A stretch of DNA of 64,000 nt from JAAYTL01 sp031460505 (GCA_031460505.1 JAVKTT010000002.1:1-64000); one strand, 5' to 3'; shown: positions 8,337-18,188, counted from the stretch's first letter. The notes: generated by a model from the sequence alone, not told the origin. Numbers and translations: made by a program.

Positions 8337-8519
8337 ATGATAAAGATTAGTCAAGAGAAAATAAAAGATATATTAGTAGAGACAGGTATAGAGGTGGGGA
8401 ATGTTAAGCTAGATACAATAGTTGGCATTGTTAATAATTACATGCTACTTAAGAAAAAGGATTTATCTAGGAATGAGATACGATCAATCATTATACAATA
8501 CATAAATCAAGCTGAATAA
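8337..8519 (+). CDS. Small hypothetical protein, 60 aa
   Basis: A 60-residue charged, mostly helical protein with no signal peptide, membrane segment or cysteine. It has a good binding site (GGGGAG, 8 bases before ATG) and sits in its own gap after a terminator. Residues 1-20 and 38-57 both look amphipathic and contain regularly spaced I/L/V, compatible with a small helical bundle or dimer. I do not recognise the family. Codon use resembles the neighbours, so it is probably real. Confidence 0.6.
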   Translation: MIKISQEKIKDILVETGIEVGNVKLDTIVGIVNNYMLLKKKDLSRNEIRSIIIQYINQAE

Positions 8520-8621
8520 TAATATTTCTCATATTTCTCCCTAGCTATTTAACTGTTATAGTTATATCATTAAATGAGAGTATTTTAAAAATATTCAAAA
8601 TAATTGAAATGGGGGCTAGAT

Positions 8622-10415
8622 ATGAGAAGAAAATGTATTGCAATTCTTTTAGTGTTAGCTTTGATTGCGTCAATGTTAGTAGCTTGTTCCTCACCTGTAA
8701 AGGATAAGGAAGTAGTTGACTCAAATCCACCAGTAGATGTTCCTGAAGTAATTGATGAGCCTGAAGTGACTGACGTTCAAGAAGAATTTAGACTATTTGA
8801 CGATAAAGGTAATCCACTAAATCCACCAAGAGACGCTATTGGTGAAAATGCTATCGTATCATCACAAAAGTACGAAGCTTCAAAAATAGGAGCTGATATA
8901 ATTTCCAAAGGTGGAAATGCGGTAGATGCTGCAGTAGCAACAGCATTTGCTTTAGGAGTAGTTGAACCAAATGCATCAGGTCTTGGCGGAGGAGGATTTA
9001 TGACTTTAAGAGATGGAGAAACAGGCGAAACTGTGTTTATAGATTTTAGAGAAGTTGCTCCGATTAATTCAACTCCTGAGATGTATCCTTTAGATGAAGA
9101 AGGTAATGTAATAGACAATAAACAAGCAAGAGGTGGCTTAGCAGTAGGTGTACCAGGTGAAGTTGCAGGTCTATTATATATTCTTGAAAAGTATGGAACT
9201 ATGTCTAGAGAAGAAGTTATTAAGCCAGCTATCGATTTGGCTACTGATGGCTTTGAAGTTACACCAATGTTCTCTAATATAGTAAAAGATGCCTATGATT
9301 TAATGCAAGAGTATACTGAACTAGGAGATATATATCTAAAAGAAGGTTTACCTTTAAATGTAGGAGATGTTGTAAAGAATCCTAATATAGCCAAAACACT
9401 ACAGAAGATTATTGATGAGGGAGCAGATGGATTCTATAAAGGAGAAGTTGCTCAAGCAATTGTTGAAGCTAGTAACAAGTATGGAGGTATACTTACATTA
9501 GATGATCTTGCAAATTACGAAGTTACTGAAATGGAACCTGTCAGGGGAACATACAGAGGATATGAGATTGTTTCTTCACCACCTCCAAGTTCCGGTGGTA
9601 CACATTTGATACAAATACTTAATATGCTTGAAACATTTGATATGAGTCAATTAAAACCTTATTCAGGCGAACACATGCATATATTATCAGAATTATTTAA
9701 GATGGCTTATGCAGATCGAGCAGAATACATGGGTGACCCAAATTATGTTGATGTACCTCTAAAAGGATTAGCAAGTAAAGACTATGCTAAAGAACTTGTA
9801 AAGAAATTTGATATGGATAAATCTCAAGTATTTGAAGCTGATGATCCTTGGAAATATGAAGGAAACAATACTACTCACTTATCAGTTGCTGATAAAGATG
9901 GAAATATGGTTGGAATAACTAAGACTATAAACTATTATTTTGGTAGTGGTGTAGTTGTAGATGGATATGGTTTTATATTGAATAATCAAATGGATGATTT
10001 TTCGCCTGTTCCAGGTGGACCTAATTCAGTTGCTCCTGGTAAAAAACCACTAAGTTCAATGTCTCCAACTTTGGTTCTAAAAGATAATGGTGATCCATTT
10101 ATGGTTTTAGGGGCACCAGGTGGTTCCTCAATATTTGCCATAGTAGCTCAAACTATATCCAATGTAATTGATTATGATATGGATATGCAAGAAGCCATAA
10201 ATATGCCTCGAATTTGGGATAATTTAGATAATACAGTTTGGTACCAAGATGGTATTGAAGATGCCGAAGTTCAAAAACTTATTGATAAAGGCCATGAAGT
10301 TTTCCATTATAAGAATGATACTTTTGGCTATATTCAAGGTGCATTATATCTAGATGATGGTACAATTCATGGAGGAGCAGATCCATATACTGATTCTAAA
10401 GCAGTAGGATTCTAA
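8622..10415 (+). CDS. ggt: Gamma-glutamyltransferase, lipoprotein
   Basis: 597 aa precursor. The first 22 residues form a lipoprotein signal ending in the lipobox LVAC (Cys22), so the enzyme is held on the outer face of the membrane, followed by an acidic linker (about 25-65). The body is a complete GGT of the Ntn-hydrolase superfamily: GGNAVDAAVA, GGGGFM and the autoprocessing site NTTHLSVAD, in which Thr417 would become the nucleophile of the small subunit; SSMSPT and LGAPGGSSI follow. It cleaves gamma-glutamyl bonds (glutathione, gamma-glutamyl peptides). The start is ATG 8622 after GGGGG; the TTG at 8604 would spoil the signal peptide. It neighbours peptide uptake genes. Confidence 0.93.
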   Translation: MRRKCIAILLVLALIASMLVACSSPVKDKEVVDSNPPVDVPEVIDEPEVTDVQEEFRLFDDKGNPLNPPRDAIGENAIVSSQKYEASKIGADIISKGGNAVDAAVATAFALGVVEPNASGLGGGGFMTLRDGETGETVFIDFREVAPINSTPEMYPLDEEGNVIDNKQARGGLAVGVPGEVAGLLYILEKYGTMSREEVIKPAIDLATDGFEVTPMFSNIVKDAYDLMQEYTELGDIYLKEGLPLNVGDVVKNPNIAKTLQKIIDEGADGFYKGEVAQAIVEASNKYGGILTLDDLANYEVTEMEPVRGTYRGYEIVSSPPPSSGGTHLIQILNMLETFDMSQLKPYSGEHMHILSELFKMAYADRAEYMGDPNYVDVPLKGLASKDYAKELVKKFDMDKSQVFEADDPWKYEGNNTTHLSVADKDGNMVGITKTINYYFGSGVVVDGYGFILNNQMDDFSPVPGGPNSVAPGKKPLSSMSPTLVLKDNGDPFMVLGAPGGSSIFAIVAQTISNVIDYDMDMQEAINMPRIWDNLDNTVWYQDGIEDAEVQKLIDKGHEVFHYKNDTFGYIQGALYLDDGTIHGGADPYTDSKAVGF

Positions 10416-10421
10416 TAATAT

Positions 10422-10463
10422 ATTACACAGTGTTGTTTAATTACGACATTGTGTAATTTTTTT
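10422..10463 (+). terminator. Terminator after ggt
   Basis: Stem 10422-10435 with 10444-10457 (wobbles allowed), 8-base loop, then seven T with the stem included. Confidence 0.8.
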
Positions 10464-10484
10464 CTTTCATTTAACCATGTAAAC

Positions 10485-10511
10485 TTAATATTCGATTAAA
10501 AGAGTCGATAA
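10485..10511 (+). promoter_or_regulatory. Possible sigma-D (motility) promoter of the chemoreceptor gene
   Basis: GTCGATAA at 10504-10511 resembles the sigma-28/sigma-D -10 element GCCGATAA, with TTAA 15 bases upstream in place of the TAAA -35 element. It lies 35 bases before the start codon of a chemotaxis gene, where such a promoter is expected. Confidence 0.45.
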
Positions 10512-10545
10512 AAGATTATATGATTATTGGAAAGGATGACATAAT

Positions 10546-12540
10546 ATGAAATTAAGAAACAAATTGATTTTATTTACAGTTTTAGTATGTATTGTGAGTG
10601 TTGTTGCAATATCCGCAGTAAATTACAAGATATCAATACAAGGTCTTGAAGAAGAAGTTAATCAAAATGTTCAGTTGAGAGCTGATTCAATTGCTCAAGA
10701 AATTGATAAGTGGATGGGGGTTCAAAAGAATTCATTTGAACAACTACTAGAAGGAATGATTGTTGCAAATAATTTTGAATATGATTATGCATGTGATTTT
10801 CTGGTAGCTGCAAATGATAGGAATCCAGGAAATACATATTTCATGCCTTTTGAAGATGGAGAATTTATAGAAGGTGGTCGTTTCCAACCTCCATATGATC
10901 CAACACAGACTGATTATTATAAAAATGCTATGGCTACTGATGGTATATATATAACTGAACCATACGTAGATGGAAACACAGGGAATATGGTTGTTTCTAT
11001 TGTAAAGTCATTTGAAACAAAAGATGGTAGAAAAGGAGTAATGGGTTCTGATGTAAGTATAGACTATTTAGTTGATTTAACTTCTTCTGCTACCATAGCG
11101 GAAGATTCATATGCTTTTTTAATTAATCACGAGGGTAATATTGTTTCCCATCTAAATGCTGAGTTTTTACCTACAGGTGAAAAATCTACTAACTTAACTG
11201 ATATATTTAATGATGAATTTGATAAAATAATAGGTTCATCAGAGTTAGATTTAAAAGATAGAAAAATCAAAGATTATGATGGAAAAGAAAGATTATTCTA
11301 TACTTCTAATATACCTGAATCTAATTGGCTTGTTGGAGTAGCTGTGAGTGAAGATTATGCACTGGGTACAGTAAATAATGCAATTAGATTTACTCTTATT
11401 GCTACAGTTGTTATTTTAGCTTTATCTGTATTATTATCATTATATTTAGCAAATTCAATTACAAAACCTATTGTATATTCTGTAGAAGTTGCAGAAAAAA
11501 TAGGAAATCTTGATCTTACTCATAAGTTTAAAGAAGAAGATCTTCATAGGTCAGACGAGATTGGTCAAATGTATAGATCTTATCAAGACATAATCACTAA
11601 ATTAAAAGTATTCATGGTTGGTATGGAAGAATCAATTGAAACAAATAATCATGTTTTTGTAGAAACTAAAGAAAGTCTAAAATTTTTAGTTAATCAAGCT
11701 GAAGATACTTCCGCTTCAACAGAGGAGTTGTCTGCAGGCATGGAAGAGACCGCAGCTTCTATTCTTTCATTAGAAGAAGCGACTAAGGGTATAAATATGG
11801 CTACATCAGATTTTGCTGAGAAAATGGAAACAGGTGCTGTAAAAGCAAATGAAATAAGTACTAAAGCAGATGAATTAAGTAATCAATTTAATAATGCTAA
11901 GAATAATACATTAGATATTTATTCGAATACTAAAGAAGAAATAGAACAAGCAATAATAGCAGCAAAAGAAGTTGAAAAGATTAATGTATTATCAAATGCT
12001 ATACTTAACATAACAGAGCAAACTAATTTATTGTCTCTGAATGCAGCAATCGAAGCTGCAAGAGCTGGGGAAGCTGGTAGGGGTTTTGCAGTTGTAGCAG
12101 AGGAAATAAGGAAGTTGGCAGAGAACTCAAATTCAACTGTCGGTGAAATCCAAGTGGTTACTCAAGGGATAACTAAGGTAGTAGAACAATTAGTAAATAA
12201 TACTAATAGCTTAGTAGAATTTTTAGAGAATAGAGTTATTAAGGATTATGATATGATGGTTGGGGCTGTTGAGCAATATAAGGATGATGGTTCTTCAATA
12301 AATGATATAATAGCTGATTTATCTGCTACATCAGAAGAATTATCTGCAACAATTAACCAAATGTCTCAATCAATGGCTGATATATCAGTTACTGTGGAAG
12401 AATCAACTACAGCAACTACAAATATAGCAGAAAAGAATATGAATATTGTAGAAGCAATAAATAATATTAACTCTATTATGGATAGAAATAGCGAAGCAGC
12501 AGAGAAACTAAAAGACATAGTAGATCAAGTTAAACTTTAA
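10546..12540 (+). CDS. Methyl-accepting chemotaxis protein
   Basis: 664 aa transmembrane chemoreceptor. It has an N-terminal membrane helix (about 7-28), a large extracellular region (about 30-280) of the double-Cache type with FQPPYDPTQTDYY, a second membrane helix (about 282-303) and a HAMP domain. The cytoplasmic signalling helix includes the highly conserved hairpin tip TEQTNLLSLNAAIEAARAGE and continues through GRGFAVVAEEIRKLAE. dCache domains bind small ligands such as amino acids. Its place between ggt and a peptide importer suggests amino acids or peptides as attractants, but this is inference. It is flanked by terminators and so transcribed singly. Confidence 0.93.
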   Translation: MKLRNKLILFTVLVCIVSVVAISAVNYKISIQGLEEEVNQNVQLRADSIAQEIDKWMGVQKNSFEQLLEGMIVANNFEYDYACDFLVAANDRNPGNTYFMPFEDGEFIEGGRFQPPYDPTQTDYYKNAMATDGIYITEPYVDGNTGNMVVSIVKSFETKDGRKGVMGSDVSIDYLVDLTSSATIAEDSYAFLINHEGNIVSHLNAEFLPTGEKSTNLTDIFNDEFDKIIGSSELDLKDRKIKDYDGKERLFYTSNIPESNWLVGVAVSEDYALGTVNNAIRFTLIATVVILALSVLLSLYLANSITKPIVYSVEVAEKIGNLDLTHKFKEEDLHRSDEIGQMYRSYQDIITKLKVFMVGMEESIETNNHVFVETKESLKFLVNQAEDTSASTEELSAGMEETAASILSLEEATKGINMATSDFAEKMETGAVKANEISTKADELSNQFNNAKNNTLDIYSNTKEEIEQAIIAAKEVEKINVLSNAILNITEQTNLLSLNAAIEAARAGEAGRGFAVVAEEIRKLAENSNSTVGEIQVVTQGITKVVEQLVNNTNSLVEFLENRVIKDYDMMVGAVEQYKDDGSSINDIIADLSATSEELSATINQMSQSMADISVTVEESTTATTNIAEKNMNIVEAINNINSIMDRNSEAAEKLKDIVDQVKL

Positions 12541-12551
12541 AATAAATCTAG

Positions 12552-12587
12552 AAAGTCCTAACATTTGAAAGTGTTAGGACTTTTTTA
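12552..12587 (+). terminator. Terminator after the chemoreceptor gene
   Basis: Perfect 12-bp stem (12552-12563 with 12572-12583), 8-base loop, six T. Confidence 0.88.
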
Positions 12588-12691
12588 GTTTTAAAAACGA
12601 ATAAAAATTTAAAAGTTGTATTTATCCTTGTTTATAGCATTTTGATTATATAACCAAACGTTTTCCTGGGAAATTTTGTTAAAAACAAGTA

Positions 12692-12719
12692 TTGACAAGT
12701 TTTACCAGAGCTGTATAAT
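12692..12719 (+). promoter_or_regulatory. Sigma-A promoter of the peptide transport operon
   Basis: TTGACA (12692-12697), 16-base spacer, TATAAT (12714-12719): both hexamers match consensus. It sits 64 bases before the first transporter gene. A poor catabolite-repression-like sequence centred on 12659-12660 upstream was considered too weak to call. Confidence 0.85.
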
Positions 12720-12783
12720 AAGGAATAACACTTTAACGCGTCAGTACTTTATAGAACAAAATTGAAATATAGAAGGTGAGAAT

Positions 12784-13761
12784 ATGGGCAAAATAATAGA
12801 ATTTAAGAATTTCAGTTTAGGTTTTAAAGATGAAGAGGGTAAAGTCTACAATCTTTTAGATAATGTGAATTTTCATATAGATGAAGGTGTGGCTTTAGGA
12901 ATAGTAGGTGAGTCCGGATGTGGTAAGAGTATGCTAAGCTTATCAATATTAAAATTATTGAATCCTTCAGTAACTATTGAAGGTGGAGATATTTTATATA
13001 GAGGTGAAAGCATCATTTCAAAGAATAGTTCTGAGATGGAAAGCATTAGAGGGAAAGAAATATCAATGATATTCCAAGAACCAATGACAGCTCTTAATCC
13101 CGTTTATACAATAGGTCAGCAGGTTGGAGAGCCTTTAAGTATTCATTATCCTAAGATGAATAAAAAAGATATTAGAGATAAAGTAATTATGCAATTAGAT
13201 GCAGTAGGTATACCTAATCCTGAGACTAGATATGATCAATATCCTCATCAGTTTTCAGGTGGTATGAGACAAAGAGCGATGATAGCGATGGCTGTTATAT
13301 GTAACCCCGATTTATTGGTTGCAGATGAACCAACAACAGCTTTGGACGTTACAATTCAAGCGCAAGTTATTGAGGTAATGAAAGAGATGAAAAAGGATGG
13401 ATCCCTACTATTAGTTACTCATAATTTGGGAGTTGTATCTGAACTATGTAATGAAATAGTCGTAATGTATGCAGGTTGTGTTGTAGAAAAAGGCTCATTA
13501 AAGGAAGTTTTTGATAATCCTCTACATCCTTATACAAAGGGACTCATGGCAGCTGTGCCATCTTTAGATTTTAAAGGTGATGAACTTTATACTATACCAG
13601 GGACAGTGCCTACTGTTCAAAATTTTGAAAAGGGTTGTAGATTTTCTCCAAGATGTGAGTTTAGTACTGTTAAATGTAGCGAAAACAAGCCTAAAACTAT
13701 TAAAGTTGGAGAGAACCACTATGTACAGTGTTCTCTCTATGATAATAATGAGGAGGCATAA
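12784..13761 (+). CDS. Oligopeptide/dipeptide ABC transporter ATP-binding protein (DppD/OppD type)
   Basis: 325 aa, first of the two ATPases of a peptide importer. Walker A GESGCGKS (about 42-49), Q-loop FQEPMTALNP, signature FSGGMRQR, Walker B LLVADEPT and the switch histidine in LLVTHNL are all present. The extended C-terminus has the cysteine-containing oligo_HPY region (GCRFSPRCEF...C...C) typical of this subfamily. ATG follows AAGGTGAG. It starts the operon dppD-dppF-dppB-dppC-deacylase-binding protein-dipeptidase, driven by the promoter at 12692. Confidence 0.93.
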   Translation: MGKIIEFKNFSLGFKDEEGKVYNLLDNVNFHIDEGVALGIVGESGCGKSMLSLSILKLLNPSVTIEGGDILYRGESIISKNSSEMESIRGKEISMIFQEPMTALNPVYTIGQQVGEPLSIHYPKMNKKDIRDKVIMQLDAVGIPNPETRYDQYPHQFSGGMRQRAMIAMAVICNPDLLVADEPTTALDVTIQAQVIEVMKEMKKDGSLLLVTHNLGVVSELCNEIVVMYAGCVVEKGSLKEVFDNPLHPYTKGLMAAVPSLDFKGDELYTIPGTVPTVQNFEKGCRFSPRCEFSTVKCSENKPKTIKVGENHYVQCSLYDNNEEA

Positions 13762-13765
13762 AAAT

Positions 13766-14749
13766 ATGGCTGAAACAATATTAGAGGTTAATAATCTAAC
13801 TAAATATTTTGATATAAGTGGTTTTGGAAACAAAAAATATGTACATGCTGTTGAAGATGTTTCGTTTGCTCTAAATTACTTAGATACTCTAGGAATAGTA
13901 GGTGAATCGGGATCTGGAAAATCAACTTTAGCTAGATTGATTTTAGGCTTGATACCTATCACTAGAGGACAAGTAAAATATCTAGGAGAGGACATAACAG
14001 GAGTTACAGGTAAGAAGGAAAGACAGATACGTAAAGACTTACAGATGGTGTTTCAAGATCCTTATGCAAGCCTTAATCCAAGGGTCAAAGTAGGTGATGC
14101 TGTAGCAGAACCAATAGTTGCTAATAACATAAAAAGTAGTAGTAAAGAAGTAAAAGAGGAAGTAAAAAGACTTTTCAATTTAGTAGGGTTACAACCTGAA
14201 ATGGTTGATAGATTTCCTCACGAATTCTCAGGAGGTCAAAGGCAAAGAATAGGTATAGCGAGAGCTCTTTCTCTAAACCCTAAAGTATTGATTTGTGATG
14301 AAGCTGTGTCGGCACTGGATGTTTCAGTTCAAGCCCAAATTTTGAATCTATTTAACAGACTTAAGAAACAGTTGAATCTTACATATATTTTTATCGGGCA
14401 CGATCTTTCAGTTGTAAGGTATATAAGCAATAGAATTGTCGTAATGTATCTAGGTGAAATAATGGAAATGGCGGATACTGAAAAGATTTTTTCAAACACA
14501 CAACATCCATATACAATGGCATTAGTTTCAGCAATACCAGTTATTAAGACCAGTGGGGAGACAAAGAGAATCATATTGAAGGGTGATATACCGAGTCCTG
14601 TAGATCCACCTATTGGTTGTAGATTTAGCACAAGATGCTTTAAAGTCAAAGATAAATGTTTCAAGGAACATCCAGATTTAGTAGATACTGGTGATGGACA
14701 TTATGTAAGATGTCATTTTCCATGTGAAGGAGGGGAATTGTATGGCTAG
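13766..14749 (+). CDS. Oligopeptide/dipeptide ABC transporter ATP-binding protein (DppF/OppF type)
   Basis: 327 aa, partner ATPase. Walker A GESGSGKST, Q-loop FQDPYASLNP, signature FSGGQRQR, Walker B LICDEAVSALD and the switch histidine in FIGHDLS are visible, followed by the C-terminal oligo_HPY cysteine region (GCRFSTRCF). The ATG at 13766 follows GAGGAGG. A longer reading from 13577 would overlap dppD by 185 bases and has no binding site, so it is rejected. The stop overlaps the next gene's start by 8 bases. Confidence 0.93.
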   Translation: MAETILEVNNLTKYFDISGFGNKKYVHAVEDVSFALNYLDTLGIVGESGSGKSTLARLILGLIPITRGQVKYLGEDITGVTGKKERQIRKDLQMVFQDPYASLNPRVKVGDAVAEPIVANNIKSSSKEVKEEVKRLFNLVGLQPEMVDRFPHEFSGGQRQRIGIARALSLNPKVLICDEAVSALDVSVQAQILNLFNRLKKQLNLTYIFIGHDLSVVRYISNRIVVMYLGEIMEMADTEKIFSNTQHPYTMALVSAIPVIKTSGETKRIILKGDIPSPVDPPIGCRFSTRCFKVKDKCFKEHPDLVDTGDGHYVRCHFPCEGGELYG

Positions 14750-15704
14750 ATATTTATCCAAGAGACTTTTAAAGGGACTGTTTACTTTCTTTATATCTAT
14801 AACATTAACCTTCTTTATAATTAGATTTATGCCATCTAATCCTGTTGATATTTTAGTAGATCCAAAGATGGGGCCAGAAGTACAGGCAGCTATGATGGAA
14901 AGATATGGTTTAGATAAATCAAAAGGAGAGCAATATTTAATATTTTTAGGCGATTTGATGAAACTTGATCTTGGAACTTCATTTAAATCAGGACAAGCTG
15001 TAACAGAGGTAATTTTAGAAAGATTGCCATGGACATTATTGTTATTATCCATAGTTGTAGTATTTGCTTTACTAGTTGGCATTCCTATTGGAATGTTTGC
15101 GGCAAAGAAAAAAGGAAAGTTTGCCGACAAAATTATAAATTTTATTGTTACACTTGGAATTTCAGTTTTTACACCCTTTTTAGCTTTTGCTTTTTTATAC
15201 TTTTTCTCTTATGTACTAAAGATACTACCGACAGGAGGGGCTTATACCCCTCCACCAGCAAAAGGGTTTGAGTTTGTTATCGATGTTTTAAAACACTCTG
15301 TTTTACCAGCTCTTACTTTATTTTCATCCAATGTTGCAAGCATTATTATGTATACGAGAAATAGTATGATTGATGTTTTAGAAGAGGACTATATTAGAAC
15401 TGCATATTCAAAGGGTCTTAGAGAGAAGAATGTAATCTTGAAGCATGCTTTGAAGAATGCAATGATTCCAACTATAACTGTTACTGGTCTTATGATAGGA
15501 GCCATGGTTGGAGGCGCTGTACTAACAGAAACTATTTTTTCATGGCCAGGAATTGGAAGATTGATATATGATTCTGTAAATTCATTGGATTATCAAGTTC
15601 TACAGGGTGCTTTTATAGTATTGTCATTAAGCGTTATATTAATGAACATTATGACAGATATAATGGTTGCGTGGCTTGATCCACGTATCAAGCTAGGGGG
15701 TTAA
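14742..15704 (+). CDS. Peptide ABC transporter permease (DppB/OppB type)
   Basis: 320 aa, six predicted membrane segments. The N-terminus MARYLSKRLLKGLFTFF is typical of DppB-type permeases, and the cytoplasmic EAA loop (DYIRTAYSKGLREKNV, about 217-232) that docks to the ATPases is present. The ATG at 14742 overlaps the dppF stop and follows GGAGGGG. It forms the channel with the next gene. Specificity is set mainly by the binding protein encoded at 18189. Confidence 0.93.
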   Translation: MARYLSKRLLKGLFTFFISITLTFFIIRFMPSNPVDILVDPKMGPEVQAAMMERYGLDKSKGEQYLIFLGDLMKLDLGTSFKSGQAVTEVILERLPWTLLLLSIVVVFALLVGIPIGMFAAKKKGKFADKIINFIVTLGISVFTPFLAFAFLYFFSYVLKILPTGGAYTPPPAKGFEFVIDVLKHSVLPALTLFSSNVASIIMYTRNSMIDVLEEDYIRTAYSKGLREKNVILKHALKNAMIPTITVTGLMIGAMVGGAVLTETIFSWPGIGRLIYDSVNSLDYQVLQGAFIVLSLSVILMNIMTDIMVAWLDPRIKLGG

Positions 15705-15708
15705 ATAG

Positions 15709-16554
15709 ATGTATAATAATAAGAACTTTTTTCAGTCATTTATTAGACATAAATTAGGCATGATAGGACTCATTGGAGTAATGACTATAGTACTTTTGGG
15801 AGTATTAGCCCCTCAGATTATTGAACAACCAAAAGGATATGGTTCAGATATATTACTTGGACCTGGAATTGGGAGGTTGTTTGGTACTGATAGTCTAGGA
15901 CTTGATGTATTTGGAGAAATTGTGTGGGGGGCTAGAACATCCCTATATGTTTCATTTATAGCAGTTGCAGTTGCCATGGTTATTGGAATTCCTGCAGGCT
16001 TAATCTCTGGATATCAAAAAGGTAAGATTGGATCATTTATAGATGGGATAATCGATATATTCCTTACTTTGCCAATGCTACCGCTAATGATAGTAATATC
16101 TGCCATAATTGGTTCTTCAATTGTAAATGTAGCTGTAATTATAGGAATATTTTCTTGGCCATCTTTGGCTAGAGTAACAAGAAATGCTACACTAAAAATT
16201 TCGGAAATGCAATATATTGAGGCTGCTAAATGTTTAAATATACCTACTAGTAAAATAATATTTCGACATATATTAATTAATGCAGCTGGTCCAGTATTAG
16301 TAAATCTAACTTTGATCATGGCTACTGCAGTTTTATCAGAGTCAGGTTTGAGTTTTTTAGGCTTAGGAGATCCAACTACTTGGTCTTGGGGAACTATACT
16401 AAAAAAAGCTTGGGATTCGTCGGCTGTAATAGACACTCCAAATCCATGGTGGTGGTGGTTTTTCCCAAGTGCATTTATAACTATTTATGTTGTAAGTTTT
16501 AATCTTTTAGGCACTGGAATTAATGAAACATTAAATCCAAAAGCAAGAGAATAG
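15709..16554 (+). CDS. Peptide ABC transporter permease (DppC/OppC type)
   Basis: 281 aa, membrane partner of the preceding permease. A single N-terminal membrane helix is followed by the extracellular segment with GTDSLGLDVFGEIVWGARTSL, characteristic of DppC, then five further helices and the EAA loop (YIEAAKCLNIPTSKIIFRHI, about 168-187). It starts 5 bases after the dppB-type gene. Downstream is the amidohydrolase, 13 bases away, in the same operon. Confidence 0.93.
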   Translation: MYNNKNFFQSFIRHKLGMIGLIGVMTIVLLGVLAPQIIEQPKGYGSDILLGPGIGRLFGTDSLGLDVFGEIVWGARTSLYVSFIAVAVAMVIGIPAGLISGYQKGKIGSFIDGIIDIFLTLPMLPLMIVISAIIGSSIVNVAVIIGIFSWPSLARVTRNATLKISEMQYIEAAKCLNIPTSKIIFRHILINAAGPVLVNLTLIMATAVLSESGLSFLGLGDPTTWSWGTILKKAWDSSAVIDTPNPWWWWFFPSAFITIYVVSFNLLGTGINETLNPKARE

Positions 16555-16566
16555 GAGGGGTCAATT

Positions 16567-18174
16567 ATGTATGATGTTGTTGTTCGGAATGGGCTTGTAA
16601 TAGATGGTAATGGAAGCAAACCATTCAAGGCTGATATAGCTATTAAAGATGACAAAATAGCAAAGATTGGTGAAGTATTAGAAGAGGGAACTAAAGAATT
16701 TGACGCAAGTGGAAAATATGTGATTCCTGGTTTAATTGACCCACATGTCCATGAGGAATGGATATGTATGGTTGATGGAAGATATGAGTGGTTCTTAAGA
16801 CAAGGGGTTACTACTGTTGTAAATGGTAACTGCGGTCACTCGATTGCTCCTGGGCCAAAGGATAAAGTCATTGATTATTATTGGGGAAATGGACTAATGA
16901 GTTCAAATCAAAGAGACCTATATAAAAAAACTTTTCCAGAGTGGGAAGATTTTAGTGGGTATGCTCAAGCCGTGACTGAAAAAGGATCAACAATTAATTT
17001 TGTAACCTTATTAGGACATGGAACAATTAGATGGTCCGTCATGGATGGGGCTCACAATAGACCACCATCAGAAGAAGAAAATAAAAAGATTGAAGAGATT
17101 ATTAGAAAAAATATGGAACAAGGGGCCTGGGGTATTTCATTTGGTCTAGACTATATTCCAAGTAGATATGCTGATATTGATGAACTGGTTCTAGTTGCAA
17201 AGATTATTGAAGAATATGATGGAGTGGCAGCTGCTCACCTACGTCATTCCATAGGAATAAAAGAATCTACTGAAGAATTTATTGAAGTAGGTAGAAGAAG
17301 TAATGTAAGGATACAGGTATCACATTTAAAATCAACTTGTCCAGAAGCTTTTGATGTAGTATTAGAAGCTGCAAATAGTGGGATGAGAGTTTTAGCAGAT
17401 ACAATACCTAGAAGTACGGGTCATTGTACATCCAAATCAAGATTAATCCAATTTATTATGGGATTATCTGATGAACTGTTCGATTCTGGAGAAGAAGGAG
17501 TAAAAGCTGCTTTGAAAACTAGGGAAGGTAGAGAGATAGTAAAAAGAGACGCTTATATTTTTGCAGGAGATAAGTCTCAAAAAATTATCATAAACTCTGA
17601 AGATCCTCATTTGGAAAATAGAAGTGTATTAGATATTGCAAATGAGCGAAATCAAGATCCTGATGAGACAATGTTAGATTTATTAGGAGATGAAAAAGAG
17701 TACACATTTTGGCTTGGTGGTAGAGTTAGAGAGGATTTTCCAGCTTCAGGACATGTACAATCAGTTGTTGATAATCCTTATGTATGTGTTGGTACAGATG
17801 AGATACTAGGGGATCCAGAAGATCCATTTGATTGGTACGAGCTACAAAGAAGAGGTGGATTTCCAATATTTGCAAACATGTATCTAGAAAAAGGGGTCCC
17901 ATATGAAGAAATAGTTAGAAGAAACACTTCTATGGTAGCAAATCATTTTGGAATAGAAAAAAGAGGGCAGTTAAAAGAAGGTTTCTTTGCTGATTTAGCA
18001 ATAGTAGATTTAGACAACTATAAATTCCCTTCTCCAGAGGAAGTAGACTATAAAAAACCTCTTACTGTTGCTACAGGAATTCATACAGTTATTGTAAACG
18101 GTAAAACACCCTTAGAAAATAAAGAAATGAAAGAAGTATATCCTGGTAAAGTATTGAAAAAAAATAATAATTAA
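16567..18174 (+). CDS. N-acyl-D-amino-acid deacylase family amidohydrolase
   Basis: 535 aa, metal-dependent amidohydrolase of the D-aminoacylase/dihydroorotase-like group. It begins with the composite beta-sandwich (VRNGLVIDGNG) and the metal-binding DPHVHEEW (about 58-65; HxH), with GLDYIPSRYAD, HLRHS, VSHLKS and VGTDEI further on, and ends with FADLAIVDL plus a sandwich strand. Family members release D-amino acids from N-acyl or N-formyl derivatives, or act on related amide bonds. Being inside a peptide importer operon, it probably processes an imported product in the cytoplasm; no signal peptide is present. The exact substrate is unknown. Confidence 0.82.
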   Translation: MYDVVVRNGLVIDGNGSKPFKADIAIKDDKIAKIGEVLEEGTKEFDASGKYVIPGLIDPHVHEEWICMVDGRYEWFLRQGVTTVVNGNCGHSIAPGPKDKVIDYYWGNGLMSSNQRDLYKKTFPEWEDFSGYAQAVTEKGSTINFVTLLGHGTIRWSVMDGAHNRPPSEEENKKIEEIIRKNMEQGAWGISFGLDYIPSRYADIDELVLVAKIIEEYDGVAAAHLRHSIGIKESTEEFIEVGRRSNVRIQVSHLKSTCPEAFDVVLEAANSGMRVLADTIPRSTGHCTSKSRLIQFIMGLSDELFDSGEEGVKAALKTREGREIVKRDAYIFAGDKSQKIIINSEDPHLENRSVLDIANERNQDPDETMLDLLGDEKEYTFWLGGRVREDFPASGHVQSVVDNPYVCVGTDEILGDPEDPFDWYELQRRGGFPIFANMYLEKGVPYEEIVRRNTSMVANHFGIEKRGQLKEGFFADLAIVDLDNYKFPSPEEVDYKKPLTVATGIHTVIVNGKTPLENKEMKEVYPGKVLKKNNN

Positions 18175-18188
18175 TTGGAGGAAGTCAA

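Noticed and set aside
12653..12666. Possible catabolite-repression (cre) site before the peptide operon
   Set aside because: Only the right half matches the consensus; the left half misses three of six positions.
13577..13765. Extended N-terminus of the DppF-type ATPase
   Set aside because: Would overlap dppD by 185 bases out of frame; the ATG at 13766 has GAGGAGG and gives the normal ABC N-terminus.
14678..15130. 150-aa minus-strand open frame over the dppB-type permease
   Set aside because: Antisense to a well-supported permease; no translation signals.
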